A stretch of DNA of 39,482 nt from CABQCM01 sp965145485 (GCA_965145485.1 CBCTCU010000028.1:1-39482), one strand, 5' to 3'. Counted from the first letter of the stretch, positions 23,297 to 33,144 are shown. Program-made: numbers and translations. Notes: generated by a model from the sequence alone, not told the origin.

Positions 23297-26050
23297 TTAA
23301 CGGACAACCTTATAGCTCTCGGCCGGAATGGTTACCCCATCGGCTGACGCTTCGGTTTCGGCATAGTTGACGTAGAGGTAAACGTCATTTCCCTCCCGGG
23401 TGACGTAGTGCACCTTCGAAAGAGTATCGCTCAAACGGGTGTGCTCTTTCATGACCGCGTTCCAGACATCATATAGATTTTCCTGATAGTCCTTGCACAT
23501 GGCGATGATGCGTTCCATCCACTCGCTGTTGACCGAGGATGTGAAATCGGTGTAGCCCGCATTGAGCAGGTCAAAGGGAGGCTCTTCGGTCAGAGTATAC
23601 AGGGGCAGGTAGCCATACTCAACATAACGCAGGTTTTCAAAAGTGTTGTTGTAATTGTAGTTATTGCCGGGGGTCGTATAGGCGATGGAGCCGTGCATGA
23701 CCATCTGATAGAACGGGACGTCCTCATCGGTAAAAGAGTAACCGCTGTTTTCCGGATCAAGCATCTGGTTCCAGTCGATGTTTTTGAGCATATAGGCGTC
23801 GACAACATAACCCGAGGCATAACCAAGCTCCTGCTGGGAAACCTCTCCAACTTTGGCATACAACCCTGCGGCTTTGGAACGGTCAAGGGTGGCATATTCG
23901 TTGTAGTCGTAAATGAGCGCCGACTGCACGGTAGATACACTGTTCACACCATATTCCTTATAAGTGCGGATATCACCGTAATCCAGATTCATGACCCGAT
24001 TGAAATAATACAATGGGTTAAGAATATACCAGCCGTAAGTCTCAAAGGGGATGAGGCTCTTGCCCTTCATGGTTCCGACCGTTTTCACCGAAGAGTTAAC
24101 ATCTGACAGTTTGATCCACTGATCGTAGATTTCCAGACTGAGCACGATATTCTTATCCTTGGTATATTCGGCCAGTTCCTTCAGCCCCTTTTCGCCGCCG
24201 ACCGAACTGTTGATCGAAAGCGGGGCAGGCGATTTCTTCCACGCCTCTTCCTGCCAGGCATAAACATTCACTAGGACGTTATTGATACCGTTATCCGCCA
24301 GCTCTTCCAAATCGTCCTGGATGTCGCTAAAGCGGGTCATAGCAATATATTCCTTGACAAAGGAGGAACGCGCGCTTAATGCGCCGATCATGTATTCCAT
24401 GCCAACCGGAGGGGAATCCCATGACATGATGGAGGATTCCTTCATCTGGCCGGTCTCCAGCAGGAATTCACGATAGGACATGGCCATGCCGGAATAGTCG
24501 GCGTCCTCGTTGGCAAGCAGGTCATACCGTACCTCCCAATCGTGCTTGGTGCGGATGTTATCGTATGCCAACGTCTCGCCGCCGTTTTCGGTCAGATAAC
24601 GGGTGCTCTGGCGCATGGTGTAGGTGGTATAGGCATTGGAAATATCGACAATGGAAGTCCGAACGGGGGCATAAGTGATGGCCGCATCGCAATCACCCTG
24701 TGCCACAATGGCAAGATAGGCACTGTTACCCGCTTTGATACCGAATACCGGCAGCATCGCCGAATTGACATAGTTTGCGTTATAACCCGTTTGCCCCTCC
24801 TGCAGGGTGATGGCCGATGTATTGACCCTCCAGGCCGGGGAATGCTCATCGTAAATGTCCTGCGTATATTCGCCTGACATGGTCGAATGCACCCGGTTGA
24901 AGTAGGAAATGGCGCCGCCGTCGTCGGGATAAAACGCGTAACCATCAGTCTGAGAGTTCTGCGCGCCAAAATAGGGCAGTACCACTAATTTCGTAATACC
25001 GGTCGACCGCACGGTTGCCATTTGCATCGCCGAATCGGCGACGAACTGCGCTTTCTCGGTCATCTCTTCAAACAGAGCGTCGTCCTGCATCAGATCGGCA
25101 GCAATCATTTCCATCATGCGTATCTGGGTCATAAGGTTGGTGATGTTGCTGGTCTGAAGGGTGCCGGTTCCGGTCTGATCACGCAGGGTTATGAGCAACT
25201 GATCGATGGTGTTGGAAGTGTTGGTGATCGCCGTCTCGGTGATTTCATCATTCGCAGACGAAGCTTTGCTGCGAATCTGGTTGATGATCTCACGAATGCG
25301 GTCAATATACTCGTTGATGGTCGCCCGGGTTTCCTCATAGGCATCCAGGCCATCCTCGTTTTCCTCGATGAGGTCATTTGGAATCAGACAGCGGAAGGTC
25401 GAGCCCTCGATGAGGAAATCAACAGCAAACTTAATGCCAAGGTTGCTGAAGTCGTAATTAAAGCGAACGCCGTTTGTAACGGTCTCCACCGTCAGGGTGT
25501 GCGTCTCATTATAGGTGAACGCATCCCTCTCGTCGTTGGATGTGCTGCGCCGCGTAAGATCAATGTACTGAAAACGGAAGAGCGACTGCATGTTTTTATA
25601 ATAAACATCGGTCAGATCGCTAGCCAGCAACGCGGCGTCATCCACTACAGCGCTCCAGGTATAACCAGTACGTTTGTCGTATATCTTGATGTTTTCGCGG
25701 TAAGCGACGGTTGAGTTGCTCGTTACGCTGGAATTCCCGCTACCCGACTGGGCCAGCCTCGGGTCATTTTCGACCTTATTCATATAATACAGGATCAAGG
25801 TGTCGTTTTCAGCAGCCTTGATGTAATCGGTGCCAGCCAACGGGTCGAGTTCGGTAAAACCGGCCGGATCAGCAGCATTGCCCGCCGGCGCCGCGACGCC
25901 GGGATACTGATAGGTATCCACGTCGACGATCAGCCTCTCCTGGCTGTGCCTGCTGATAGCCGAAGCTACGTTGACACAACCGAAGACCACCGCGATAACC
26001 ACAACCACGGATAGCCAGCGCACCAATTTAAGCTTCTTTTTGCTAAGCAT
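23297..26050 (-). CDS. large surface protein, DUF5696-like, possible glycoside hydrolase
   Basis: 917 residues from the ATG at 26050, 7 nt after AAAGGAG. An N-terminal hydrophobic anchor (10-32, LVRWLSVVVVIAVVFGCVN) includes a possible lipobox cysteine. A beta-rich region follows, then a helical insertion (about 243-293, RIREIINQIRSKASSANDE), more beta strands, and a C-terminal half that alternates strands and helices like a TIM barrel (NNVLVNVYAWQEEAWKK near 590, NIVLSLEIYDQWIK near 640). Proteins of this size and position next to sugar permeases and Yip1 proteins in Paenibacillus and Clostridia are labelled DUF5696; this match is from memory. Acidic residues at strand ends would fit a glycoside hydrolase, but catalytic residues cannot be assigned. 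Confidence 0.72.
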   Translation of the reverse strand: MLSKKKLKLVRWLSVVVVIAVVFGCVNVASAISRHSQERLIVDVDTYQYPGVAAPAGNAADPAGFTELDPLAGTDYIKAAENDTLILYYMNKVENDPRLAQSGSGNSSVTSNSTVAYRENIKIYDKRTGYTWSAVVDDAALLASDLTDVYYKNMQSLFRFQYIDLTRRSTSNDERDAFTYNETHTLTVETVTNGVRFNYDFSNLGIKFAVDFLIEGSTFRCLIPNDLIEENEDGLDAYEETRATINEYIDRIREIINQIRSKASSANDEITETAITNTSNTIDQLLITLRDQTGTGTLQTSNITNLMTQIRMMEMIAADLMQDDALFEEMTEKAQFVADSAMQMATVRSTGITKLVVLPYFGAQNSQTDGYAFYPDDGGAISYFNRVHSTMSGEYTQDIYDEHSPAWRVNTSAITLQEGQTGYNANYVNSAMLPVFGIKAGNSAYLAIVAQGDCDAAITYAPVRTSIVDISNAYTTYTMRQSTRYLTENGGETLAYDNIRTKHDWEVRYDLLANEDADYSGMAMSYREFLLETGQMKESSIMSWDSPPVGMEYMIGALSARSSFVKEYIAMTRFSDIQDDLEELADNGINNVLVNVYAWQEEAWKKSPAPLSINSSVGGEKGLKELAEYTKDKNIVLSLEIYDQWIKLSDVNSSVKTVGTMKGKSLIPFETYGWYILNPLYYFNRVMNLDYGDIRTYKEYGVNSVSTVQSALIYDYNEYATLDRSKAAGLYAKVGEVSQQELGYASGYVVDAYMLKNIDWNQMLDPENSGYSFTDEDVPFYQMVMHGSIAYTTPGNNYNYNNTFENLRYVEYGYLPLYTLTEEPPFDLLNAGYTDFTSSVNSEWMERIIAMCKDYQENLYDVWNAVMKEHTRLSDTLSKVHYVTREGNDVYLYVNYAETEASADGVTIPAESYKVVR

Positions 26051-26097
26051 GAGAACACTCCTTTGCACTTAGTGGGTTGTCGTGCGGTCGGTCAAGA

Positions 26098-28197
26098 TCA
26101 GCCGTTTTGAATGACTGCGAATTCCTCGTATACATCCTTGAAGAAGTTCACCGCCTGGTACACCACGATGTAGAAGAGCATGCACAGCATCCACAGGCAG
26201 ATGATTCCAAAGAGAATAATGAGAATCATACCCACCAGCTTGGCGAAGCTGTATTGGTTCATGATCTTAGTAGAGAGCAGAACCAGGCAAATGCACCACA
26301 AAAGCACCGCATTGGTCAGGATACTATACAGCCCGGCCTCGGTAGCCGACATAATATGGGAAACACCCGCCAGCGGCAACATCAGCAGGATGTAGGGCAG
26401 GAAGGAATACAGATTGGCCGTCAAGGCTTCCTTAAAGGTCTGTTTGCCATCTGCAATGGAGGTAAGCGCGAAACTGACGATGATCCAGGATACCAACGGT
26501 ACCAGGAATATCAGCACCTGTTGCCACATATCCCCAGAGGAGGCAAAGAAACTCGATAAGGGAAAATGCACCGAATACAAGTATAAAACATGTACCAGCA
26601 TCAACAACAGGGTTAAGATAATGGGCGGAAGGAACGATATTTTCTTTCGGCTGTATTTCAATGCATAAAAACAGTCGATCGGGTGGAAGATTAACAATAC
26701 CCCCGCACGGAACGTCCCTCGAAAGCCCAGTTTCTTCTTGTCCGAAAGAGGCTCGGAAGCAATGCGGTCTGCGTACTTTTTAAGCTTGGATATCAGAAAA
26801 CAAAGCAGCACTATAATCGCGACAACGCCCAGGAAGACCCAGACGAAGTATTCACGGATAAAGTCGAGACGATAATAGTAAAACGCCTCGCTATAACCGG
26901 CACGGCTAAAAGCCTTCTGATAAAGCTCCATCGCCTCGACATAATTGTCGCTGCGATAGGCGGCCTTTGCCATACCCACGTTGGCCAGAATATTGGTCGA
27001 ATCGTATTCCAGCACCTTGCTCCAGGATTCGACCGCATCTTCATACCGCCCCTCGTTGTAAAGGGTGGTGCCGCTGAGGATATATTCCATCCGCTCGGTC
27101 GGCGTGAAGACCTGGATGGTGTTCATCACGCTGTCAAGCACGTAAAGGTCGCCGCTTGAATCGACGGCAATGGAACTGATGGTGTCAAAATGGTAATCGC
27201 GTTTGCCACTGCCACCAAATACCGCCAAATTGTTGCCGTCCTGGTCGTAGACATAGATTTGATTGGTAACCCCGTCGGCGACGTAAATGATCTCGTTGTC
27301 GTCGACCGCGATGTCCTTGAATGCAGGCAGATAGTTAAAGGTGGTGGAATTATTCTCCTCACCGTAGAACTTTTCTGTATATACATTCGCTCCGGCCGGC
27401 GTCAGACGCTTGATCTGGTTTTGCTCATCCCAGTAAGAGACGGCGTAAATGAAATTGTCCTTCATGACAAAGTTGGAATAGTAGGCCGGAACCTGCCGGG
27501 CCAGGGCCTCCTGCTGCTCCTCTGTCGCAAAAAACTCCACCAACCGGTCCATCAGGGTGACCTCAATGCGGGTGGCGCCGATGTAACCCGCAAAACGGTT
27601 GTTGCCGTCAATAACGATGATGCCATGATAGTCGTTTGCATTGGTGCAGAACAGACGCCCCATGGTATCGACAGCAACGTGGTTTGGCTGAAAAGGATAG
27701 GTCTCGTCATAGGTTTCTTCGGTCGGCTGGAAAAATTCCTCAACAAAGGTTCCGTCTGCCGTCAGGTGGACGATACGCCCGTTCTGGGTATCGGCCACAA
27801 AAATATCGCCGATCTCGTCGACATAAAGGCCCTCCGGCTTATTGAAGGGGATCGGTCCGCTTCCGTCGGCCCCCACGCCATAAGACCCCTCAATGACCCG
27901 CAGCACATTCCCGTTTTTATCGGCGACAATGATTCTCGCGTTGTTGCTGTCGAGGATGTACAGGGTGTCGTTCTGGTCGATAAAAAGATCGTTGGGGGTG
28001 TTCATCTCCCCAATGCCGGCAAAGTTACCCAAAGTACGGGTGATTTCATACGTTCTGGGAGTATCCTGTGTAGTAAGCCCCTCAACGCCGGTCAGGTAAT
28101 AATCCGCCGAAGCCACCGTTGCAAAAACAAGCGGCGCCAGAATCAGAACCAGTATGGCGGCGAGCAGCCGTTTCGTTTTCATCATACCATGTTTCAT
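26098..28197 (-). CDS. NHL-repeat / TPR / Yip1-domain membrane protein
   Basis: 699 residues from the ATG at 28197, with AGGAG 7-8 nt upstream (the ATG at 28215 lies ahead of it). Order: signal peptide (1-32), NHL beta-propeller (about 50-360, repeats such as NTPNDLFIDQNDTLYILD, NKPEGLYVDEIGDIFVAD and FDTISSIAVDSSGDLYVLD), a two-repeat TPR (about 370-440, YNEGRYEDAVESWSKVLE), one membrane segment (about 446-468), and a C-terminal Yip1-type five-helix region (about 486-696, opening with FHPIDCFYALKYSRKK). The propeller and TPR would lie outside the cell. NHL propellers bind proteins or glycans, so a sensor or scaffold for the transporter is a reasonable inference. No enzyme motif is seen. Confidence 0.82.
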   Translation of the reverse strand: MKHGMMKTKRLLAAILVLILAPLVFATVASADYYLTGVEGLTTQDTPRTYEITRTLGNFAGIGEMNTPNDLFIDQNDTLYILDSNNARIIVADKNGNVLRVIEGSYGVGADGSGPIPFNKPEGLYVDEIGDIFVADTQNGRIVHLTADGTFVEEFFQPTEETYDETYPFQPNHVAVDTMGRLFCTNANDYHGIIVIDGNNRFAGYIGATRIEVTLMDRLVEFFATEEQQEALARQVPAYYSNFVMKDNFIYAVSYWDEQNQIKRLTPAGANVYTEKFYGEENNSTTFNYLPAFKDIAVDDNEIIYVADGVTNQIYVYDQDGNNLAVFGGSGKRDYHFDTISSIAVDSSGDLYVLDSVMNTIQVFTPTERMEYILSGTTLYNEGRYEDAVESWSKVLEYDSTNILANVGMAKAAYRSDNYVEAMELYQKAFSRAGYSEAFYYYRLDFIREYFVWVFLGVVAIIVLLCFLISKLKKYADRIASEPLSDKKKLGFRGTFRAGVLLIFHPIDCFYALKYSRKKISFLPPIILTLLLMLVHVLYLYSVHFPLSSFFASSGDMWQQVLIFLVPLVSWIIVSFALTSIADGKQTFKEALTANLYSFLPYILLMLPLAGVSHIMSATEAGLYSILTNAVLLWCICLVLLSTKIMNQYSFAKLVGMILIILFGIICLWMLCMLFYIVVYQAVNFFKDVYEEFAVIQNG

Positions 28198-28261
28198 AGC
28201 AAGGCTCCTAAACATTTATTTGATCTTGAAATCAAAGACTCGGGCCCTTTGCCCGGCCGGT

Positions 28262-29155
28262 TTATTTGATACCCGAATGAGCCATGGTCTTGGTCACCTT
28301 GGACTGGCAGGCCGTGAACACAATGATCGTCGGCAAGGTTGTCAGCATCGTGGCCGCCGCCATCGCGCCGGCACGCGCCACCTGACCCGCGCCGCCCTGC
28401 AGCATATTCAACGCCAAAGGCAGCGTCTTGAGGACATCTTTATTGATGTAAATAAGCGGGGAATAATAGTCGTTCCAGGATGCGACGAATGCAAACACAA
28501 CCACCGTTGCAAGCACTGGACCCGAAAGCGGCAAAATAATCTTCCAGTAAATGCCCATGTTGTTGCAGCCATCCAGCCGCGCCGATTCAATCAGCGCATC
28601 GGGGATGGTCTCCATGTTCTGCTTCATCAGGAAGAAATACATGGCCGTGGCGATCTTGGGGATAATCAGCGCCCAGTAGGTGTTCATCATGCCCATCCCG
28701 TTGACAATGATGTAGGTCGTCACCTGGGACGCCGGAGCACTAAAGGCCATGGCCGCTACGATGAAATTAAAGATACCATTTTTACAGGGCAGTTTCATCT
28801 TGGTCATGGCATAGGTGGCCAACGAACAGACAAAGATGGACAACACCGTCGTCACCACCGTCACCAGCAGGCTGTTGAAGAAATACCGGGTGAAGGGGAC
28901 CGAGGAGCTGCTAATGGCGGTCAACAATTCGCTGAAATTGGACAGCGTTGGATTGCGGACATAGAACCGGGGCGGATAGGCAAAAAGCTCCTCCAGCGGT
29001 TTGAAGGACTGAACGATCATATACCACAGCGGCAACGCCGTAAAAGCCACCATGGCGATGATAAACAGATACAAAAGCACATAGGAAGGCTTGATGTGGA
29101 TATGGCGCAAACGGCGCCGGACGGTACCCGCTGCTGCACTCGAACTGGTAGACAT
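28262..29155 (-). CDS. carbohydrate ABC transporter permease, MalG type (first pair)
   Basis: 297 residues with six membrane segments, beginning with YVLLYLFIIAMVAFTALPLWYMIV. The EAA loop is ALIESARLDGCNNMGIYW followed by KIILPLSGP. A short Ser/Ala-rich N-terminus (MSTSSSAAAGTVRRRLR) is present. It follows the MalF-type partner by 15 nt and precedes the NHL/Yip1 gene by 64 nt, a gap containing a small TTTGAT/ATCAAA hairpin. It forms the channel for import together with its partner and an ATPase encoded elsewhere. Confidence 0.94.
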   Translation of the reverse strand: MSTSSSAAAGTVRRRLRHIHIKPSYVLLYLFIIAMVAFTALPLWYMIVQSFKPLEELFAYPPRFYVRNPTLSNFSELLTAISSSSVPFTRYFFNSLLVTVVTTVLSIFVCSLATYAMTKMKLPCKNGIFNFIVAAMAFSAPASQVTTYIIVNGMGMMNTYWALIIPKIATAMYFFLMKQNMETIPDALIESARLDGCNNMGIYWKIILPLSGPVLATVVVFAFVASWNDYYSPLIYINKDVLKTLPLALNMLQGGAGQVARAGAMAAATMLTTLPTIIVFTACQSKVTKTMAHSGIK

Positions 29156-29170
29156 TTCTTTCCCTCCCTC

Positions 29171-30085
29171 TTAATCTTTTTCCTGTAAGACGTGGAACAC
29201 AATGCGGCTTAACCCAAAGGTAATCAGGAAGAGCACGATACCAACGGCGCAGCCATACCCCAGGTCAAGACGGGTAAAGGCATAGTCGTTGAGGTGCCCG
29301 ATCAATGTCAAGGCAGCGTTGTCCGGGCCTGGGTTTCCGGCGAGGGTCAGCGGAACGTCGTAAATCGCAAAAGCGGTGATAATGGCGTTGACCGCGCCGA
29401 ACAAAAGCATCGGCTTCATCTGAGGGACAATGATGTAGATGAGCTCTTCAAATTTGTTATGTACGCCGTCGATGGCGCCCGCTTCGCTGATTTCACCCGA
29501 CAGGTTCTGGAAGCCGGCGAGGAAAGCAAGGAAGCCGTTACCCATGCTCATCCAGATGGTCACAATGCAGACCATGGGAAGAATCAGGCTGGGCGTCTGC
29601 GTCCAGAGGATGGGGGTGGTGATCCATCCCATCTGCATGGCGATGGAATTGAACAGCCCCAGCGAATCGGGAGCAAAGAAATACAGCCAGATGACCGACA
29701 TGGCGATACCGCTGGTGATGGAGGGGGCGTAGAACATCAACGAGAAGAACTTTTTGAATTTTAAGTTGTCGATGATCCAGGCAAAGATAAAGGACATGAT
29801 GTAGCCCGCAGCACCAGTTAAAGCGGCAAATGCCAGGGTGTTGTTGAGAGCGGTGAGGAAAAAGTTATCCTCGGTAATCAGGTAGCGGAAATTTCGGATA
29901 CCGACCCAAATGGGTTCCTGCACCACCGAATAGCTGGTAAGGCTAAAATAGGCGGACAAAACAATCGGAACAATGATAAACAGGATAAACAGCAGGGCAA
30001 AGGGAGCAAAGAAAAGGCTGGCGGAGGCACGCTCCTTTATGTCGTTCCTGGAGTAGTGTTTTCGCTGTATCTTCATTCCTATCAT
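29171..30085 (-). CDS. carbohydrate ABC transporter permease, MalF type (first pair)
   Basis: 304 residues. It starts at the ATG overlapping the solute-binding protein stop as ATGA; an in-frame ATG at 30076 (MKIQRKHYSRND) is 9 nt after GGGAG and could be used instead. Six membrane segments are visible, the first FFAPFALLFILFIIVPIVL. The EAA loop EISEAGAIDGVHNKFEE with VPQM is near residue 210. Coupling to the solute-binding protein gene suggests that this pair is the cognate channel for it. Confidence 0.93.
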   Translation of the reverse strand: MIGMKIQRKHYSRNDIKERASASLFFAPFALLFILFIIVPIVLSAYFSLTSYSVVQEPIWVGIRNFRYLITEDNFFLTALNNTLAFAALTGAAGYIMSFIFAWIIDNLKFKKFFSLMFYAPSITSGIAMSVIWLYFFAPDSLGLFNSIAMQMGWITTPILWTQTPSLILPMVCIVTIWMSMGNGFLAFLAGFQNLSGEISEAGAIDGVHNKFEELIYIIVPQMKPMLLFGAVNAIITAFAIYDVPLTLAGNPGPDNAALTLIGHLNDYAFTRLDLGYGCAVGIVLFLITFGLSRIVFHVLQEKD

Positions 30086-33000
30086 CTCCCTTCCTGTTCG
30101 GCTGTTGCGGCGGCCTTCTCAGCTTCTTTTTCCGCACGCAACGCGAACTCTTCATTTTTCACCGTTAATTCGCGGTTGATATCGTCCACCGCGCGCTCCA
30201 GAGACTCGCGGTAGTTCAAACCATTGACCACCGAACGCACACGGGCATTTTCCTGATGGCGGGCAGTGATGTACCCGCCGATGACGTTGGGTACGCCCTT
30301 ACAATAATCACGCTGTTCCTGCACCGCCGCTTTCAGCGTCTTATCCCACGAGAGGTTATCGAAAGCCTCCATATTCGAGGAGAACCATCTCGCCTCCGGT
30401 CCGATGTAGGCAACGATATCGTTGGCATAGCGGATCTGGGTATCGGCGCTGACATACCATTTGAGGTATTCCCACGCCTCCTCAGGATACTCGGTGCTGT
30501 TGAAGATCATGCAGGAGGTGGTGTTGACCACACAGCTGCGGTCCTTGGTGCCGTCCTCACGCACGGTGGCGGGCAGCACGGTGGCCGCCCATTTCCCCTC
30601 GAGCTCGGGGGCCGCCGAGGTCAGCTGCAAGTACAACTGGAAGGAACTGACGCCAATGGGCATCTGCCCGGCGCGGAAACGGTTGTAGAAGTTGGCCGAA
30701 ACCGGAACCTTGTAGACGGTGTACAAATCGCAGAACTGTTCGAAGGCCTCGTAGCCCTGCTCGGTGCCGATGCCCGACTCGGTGTCATTATTAATGTAAA
30801 GCTCGCCGCCCTGCTGGAAGAGCAGAGTATTCAGGCCGCCGGCCGCAGCGGTGGAATCATACCAGAAGTCCATACCGTTGCGCTTGAGCTCAGGCAGGAT
30901 CAAGGAATATAGCTCCTCCCATGTGTCGGGAATCTGCAGGTTGAGCGAAGCCATGATGTCGGTACGGTAATATAGGATGCTGAAATCGATGGTTTCGGGC
31001 AGGGCATAAACCGCACCCTTGAACTCGTACGGCGTTATCGCCCCTGGCAGCAGCGCGGAGGAGACCTCCTCATAATCCGAGAACTGGGTCAAATCCAGCA
31101 CCTGTCCACGCATGCCGTATTCGGTCGGCACCAACTGGTCCGATCCGATGACGACATCCGGCTCGGTGCCCGATGCAACGGCCAGCAGCATAATACCGGT
31201 CGTGCCGAGCTGGCCGGCGGGGAGCATATTGTACTCGATATAGATGTTGTTGTTGGCGCTGAACTCCTCGTCGGATAACTGCTTGAGAATCTCTGCCCAT
31301 TCCTTACCGCGGGAAACCCATGCTTTCAGCACAACCGGCTCGGAGTTGACGGCCTCCTCGCCATCTTCCCCGGACGCGCTGCCCGTACCGGCAATGACGT
31401 CGTAGTCACGGGTAAAGGAAACCAGGAAGTTTCGGATGGAGAACCAGGCTTTCTGGAAAAAGTTGGAGCTATAGTCTTCAAACTCCTCCTCCGGAGAGGA
31501 AACGACAAGATAGTCGAGCATCAGCGGCAGGTTGTTAAAGCCGTTGATCCAGTTGGACAAGGTGGTCTGGTCCTCGATGAGGGTGGTAAGGGTCCTAGCG
31601 ATGAGGTCGTGGTTATCAATCATTCGGTCTACTCGGAATTTGATATCGCGCAACGAACTGACCGAGCTGGTCGACCTTCCGCCGCCGCCGGTAAGCAGAT
31701 CGATCTGGGTGCCGAGGCTCTCGGAGATCGCGGTAAACTGGTCGATGAGGCCGGGGATGCGCTCGTCAAGCTGATAGTCAAAGTTGACGTCCGGATCGAT
31801 ACCGGTAATCATAATAATGCTCTGAATGGAATCCGAGAGCATATTCAGGGTGCGGTCGAGCTCAAGGAGGATCTCGGCATAAGTGGAGGTGACCACTTCC
31901 ATTGCGATGGTGTGGGTCCCAGGCTCGAAATAGAACAGGTAGGGGTTTTCCTCCTCATCCTGCAGCGAGGTGGAATACCAGCCCTTTCTGCTGTAATCAA
32001 ACTCGTAGCAGAGCATCTCCTCAAAGGGAACCTCGCCGTCTATAAGCACCTTGCGGTAGGAGGGAAGTCCGTCGTTGTATTTGGAATAAACGCGCAGGTC
32101 AATTTTATACAGGCCGGCCGTTGCAACCTCAAAGCTCCAGGTGATGGTCTGGCCGCCGCTGCTCCAGGTATCGCCCCCCATGGCGTTGAAGACCGTGTGG
32201 GTCGAAACGGGAGGGTCGGCCTTGGGGTCGGTGTCAGACATGATGCGCAAAGCGGCGTCCGACTTATCCGTGGGATACTCGGCGTCGATCTTGATCCCCT
32301 CGACCGAGGCATTCACCGGCTGATATCCATTGGCGTCGTATTCCGCCTTAACTTCGGCGTAGGTTTTATAGGTAACGGGAACGACCAGCTTGAGGGAATG
32401 GATGGCCATCTCCTCCTGGATGTATTCCCAGGTCATGGTATGCTCGCCGGCGGTCAGGTAAATTTTCAGCGGCTCGTTCGAGCGGCCCAGCTGATCCTTG
32501 ACACGGGTGGTCATCCTTTTGTTTTCCTGCACCTGCTTGGGACGCACCTGATCGCCCAGGGAGTTGACCCAGGGCCTGTTGGCGTCGTGCCAGCTACGGC
32601 TGAATTCGACGTTGAGCAACTCCTGGACGGTCTGCTCGCCGTCAAACATAATGGTGCGGCTTGGATTGTCCACACCCGAGCCCAACGGCGTGTATTCCAG
32701 CTCGATGTTATAAAACCCGTCCTGCGGCACGGTGAACGACCAGGTGATCGAATCAATCTCCTCGTCGATCCACTCAATCGCGCCGTCGGTGACGGTCACC
32801 GGCGTCACCCCGTCGATGAGGCCGCCGGCGATATCAATGGTGACCTCGCTGGTGGCGTTTTGATATCCCTTTTCAATTCCTTCATTGAGATAGTTGAAGT
32901 AATAGGGAATGTCCTCCTCCACGTAGTCGCTTTGATAGAGGGGGTAACGGTTGATTAACTTGTTGTCCTCCGCCTGACTGGTAGCCGTATCCGTCACGGT

Positions 33001-33120
33001 CTCGGCCTCGGCCCCGGTCTCATCCGGCTCGGCCAGGGCGCCCCCCGCGCAACTCAGCAGCAAAACCATACACATCAGGAACGCGCATGGCTTTCTTACC
33101 AAATTCGGCATATCTCTCAT
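30082..33120 (-). CDS. multidomain extracellular solute-binding protein with two beta-sandwich modules
   Basis: 1012 residues from the ATG at 33120, 8 nt after GGGAG; ordinary family members have 400-550. A signal peptide (1-35, LMCMVLLLSCAGGALA) has a lipobox-like LLSC. Two related beta-sandwich modules follow (about 80-260 and 290-440), sharing the pattern ITWSF-V-x-GxY-I-L and a later DGE. Then come a helical segment (about 440-590) and a type-1 sugar-binding fold (about 600-985: LKAWVSRGKEWAEI, ASGTEPDVVIG, YALPETIDFSILYYRTD, PDTWEEL), ending in a charged Glu/Ala/Lys tail. The modules look like carbohydrate-binding domains of the CBM35/CBM6 type; this is inference. It is the only binding protein for two permease pairs. 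Confidence 0.87.
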   Translation of the reverse strand: MRDMPNLVRKPCAFLMCMVLLLSCAGGALAEPDETGAEAETVTDTATSQAEDNKLINRYPLYQSDYVEEDIPYYFNYLNEGIEKGYQNATSEVTIDIAGGLIDGVTPVTVTDGAIEWIDEEIDSITWSFTVPQDGFYNIELEYTPLGSGVDNPSRTIMFDGEQTVQELLNVEFSRSWHDANRPWVNSLGDQVRPKQVQENKRMTTRVKDQLGRSNEPLKIYLTAGEHTMTWEYIQEEMAIHSLKLVVPVTYKTYAEVKAEYDANGYQPVNASVEGIKIDAEYPTDKSDAALRIMSDTDPKADPPVSTHTVFNAMGGDTWSSGGQTITWSFEVATAGLYKIDLRVYSKYNDGLPSYRKVLIDGEVPFEEMLCYEFDYSRKGWYSTSLQDEEENPYLFYFEPGTHTIAMEVVTSTYAEILLELDRTLNMLSDSIQSIIMITGIDPDVNFDYQLDERIPGLIDQFTAISESLGTQIDLLTGGGGRSTSSVSSLRDIKFRVDRMIDNHDLIARTLTTLIEDQTTLSNWINGFNNLPLMLDYLVVSSPEEEFEDYSSNFFQKAWFSIRNFLVSFTRDYDVIAGTGSASGEDGEEAVNSEPVVLKAWVSRGKEWAEILKQLSDEEFSANNNIYIEYNMLPAGQLGTTGIMLLAVASGTEPDVVIGSDQLVPTEYGMRGQVLDLTQFSDYEEVSSALLPGAITPYEFKGAVYALPETIDFSILYYRTDIMASLNLQIPDTWEELYSLILPELKRNGMDFWYDSTAAAGGLNTLLFQQGGELYINNDTESGIGTEQGYEAFEQFCDLYTVYKVPVSANFYNRFRAGQMPIGVSSFQLYLQLTSAAPELEGKWAATVLPATVREDGTKDRSCVVNTTSCMIFNSTEYPEEAWEYLKWYVSADTQIRYANDIVAYIGPEARWFSSNMEAFDNLSWDKTLKAAVQEQRDYCKGVPNVIGGYITARHQENARVRSVVNGLNYRESLERAVDDINRELTVKNEEFALRAEKEAEKAAATAEQEGR

Positions 33121-33144
33121 GCCAACCACTCCCGTAAAAAATAT

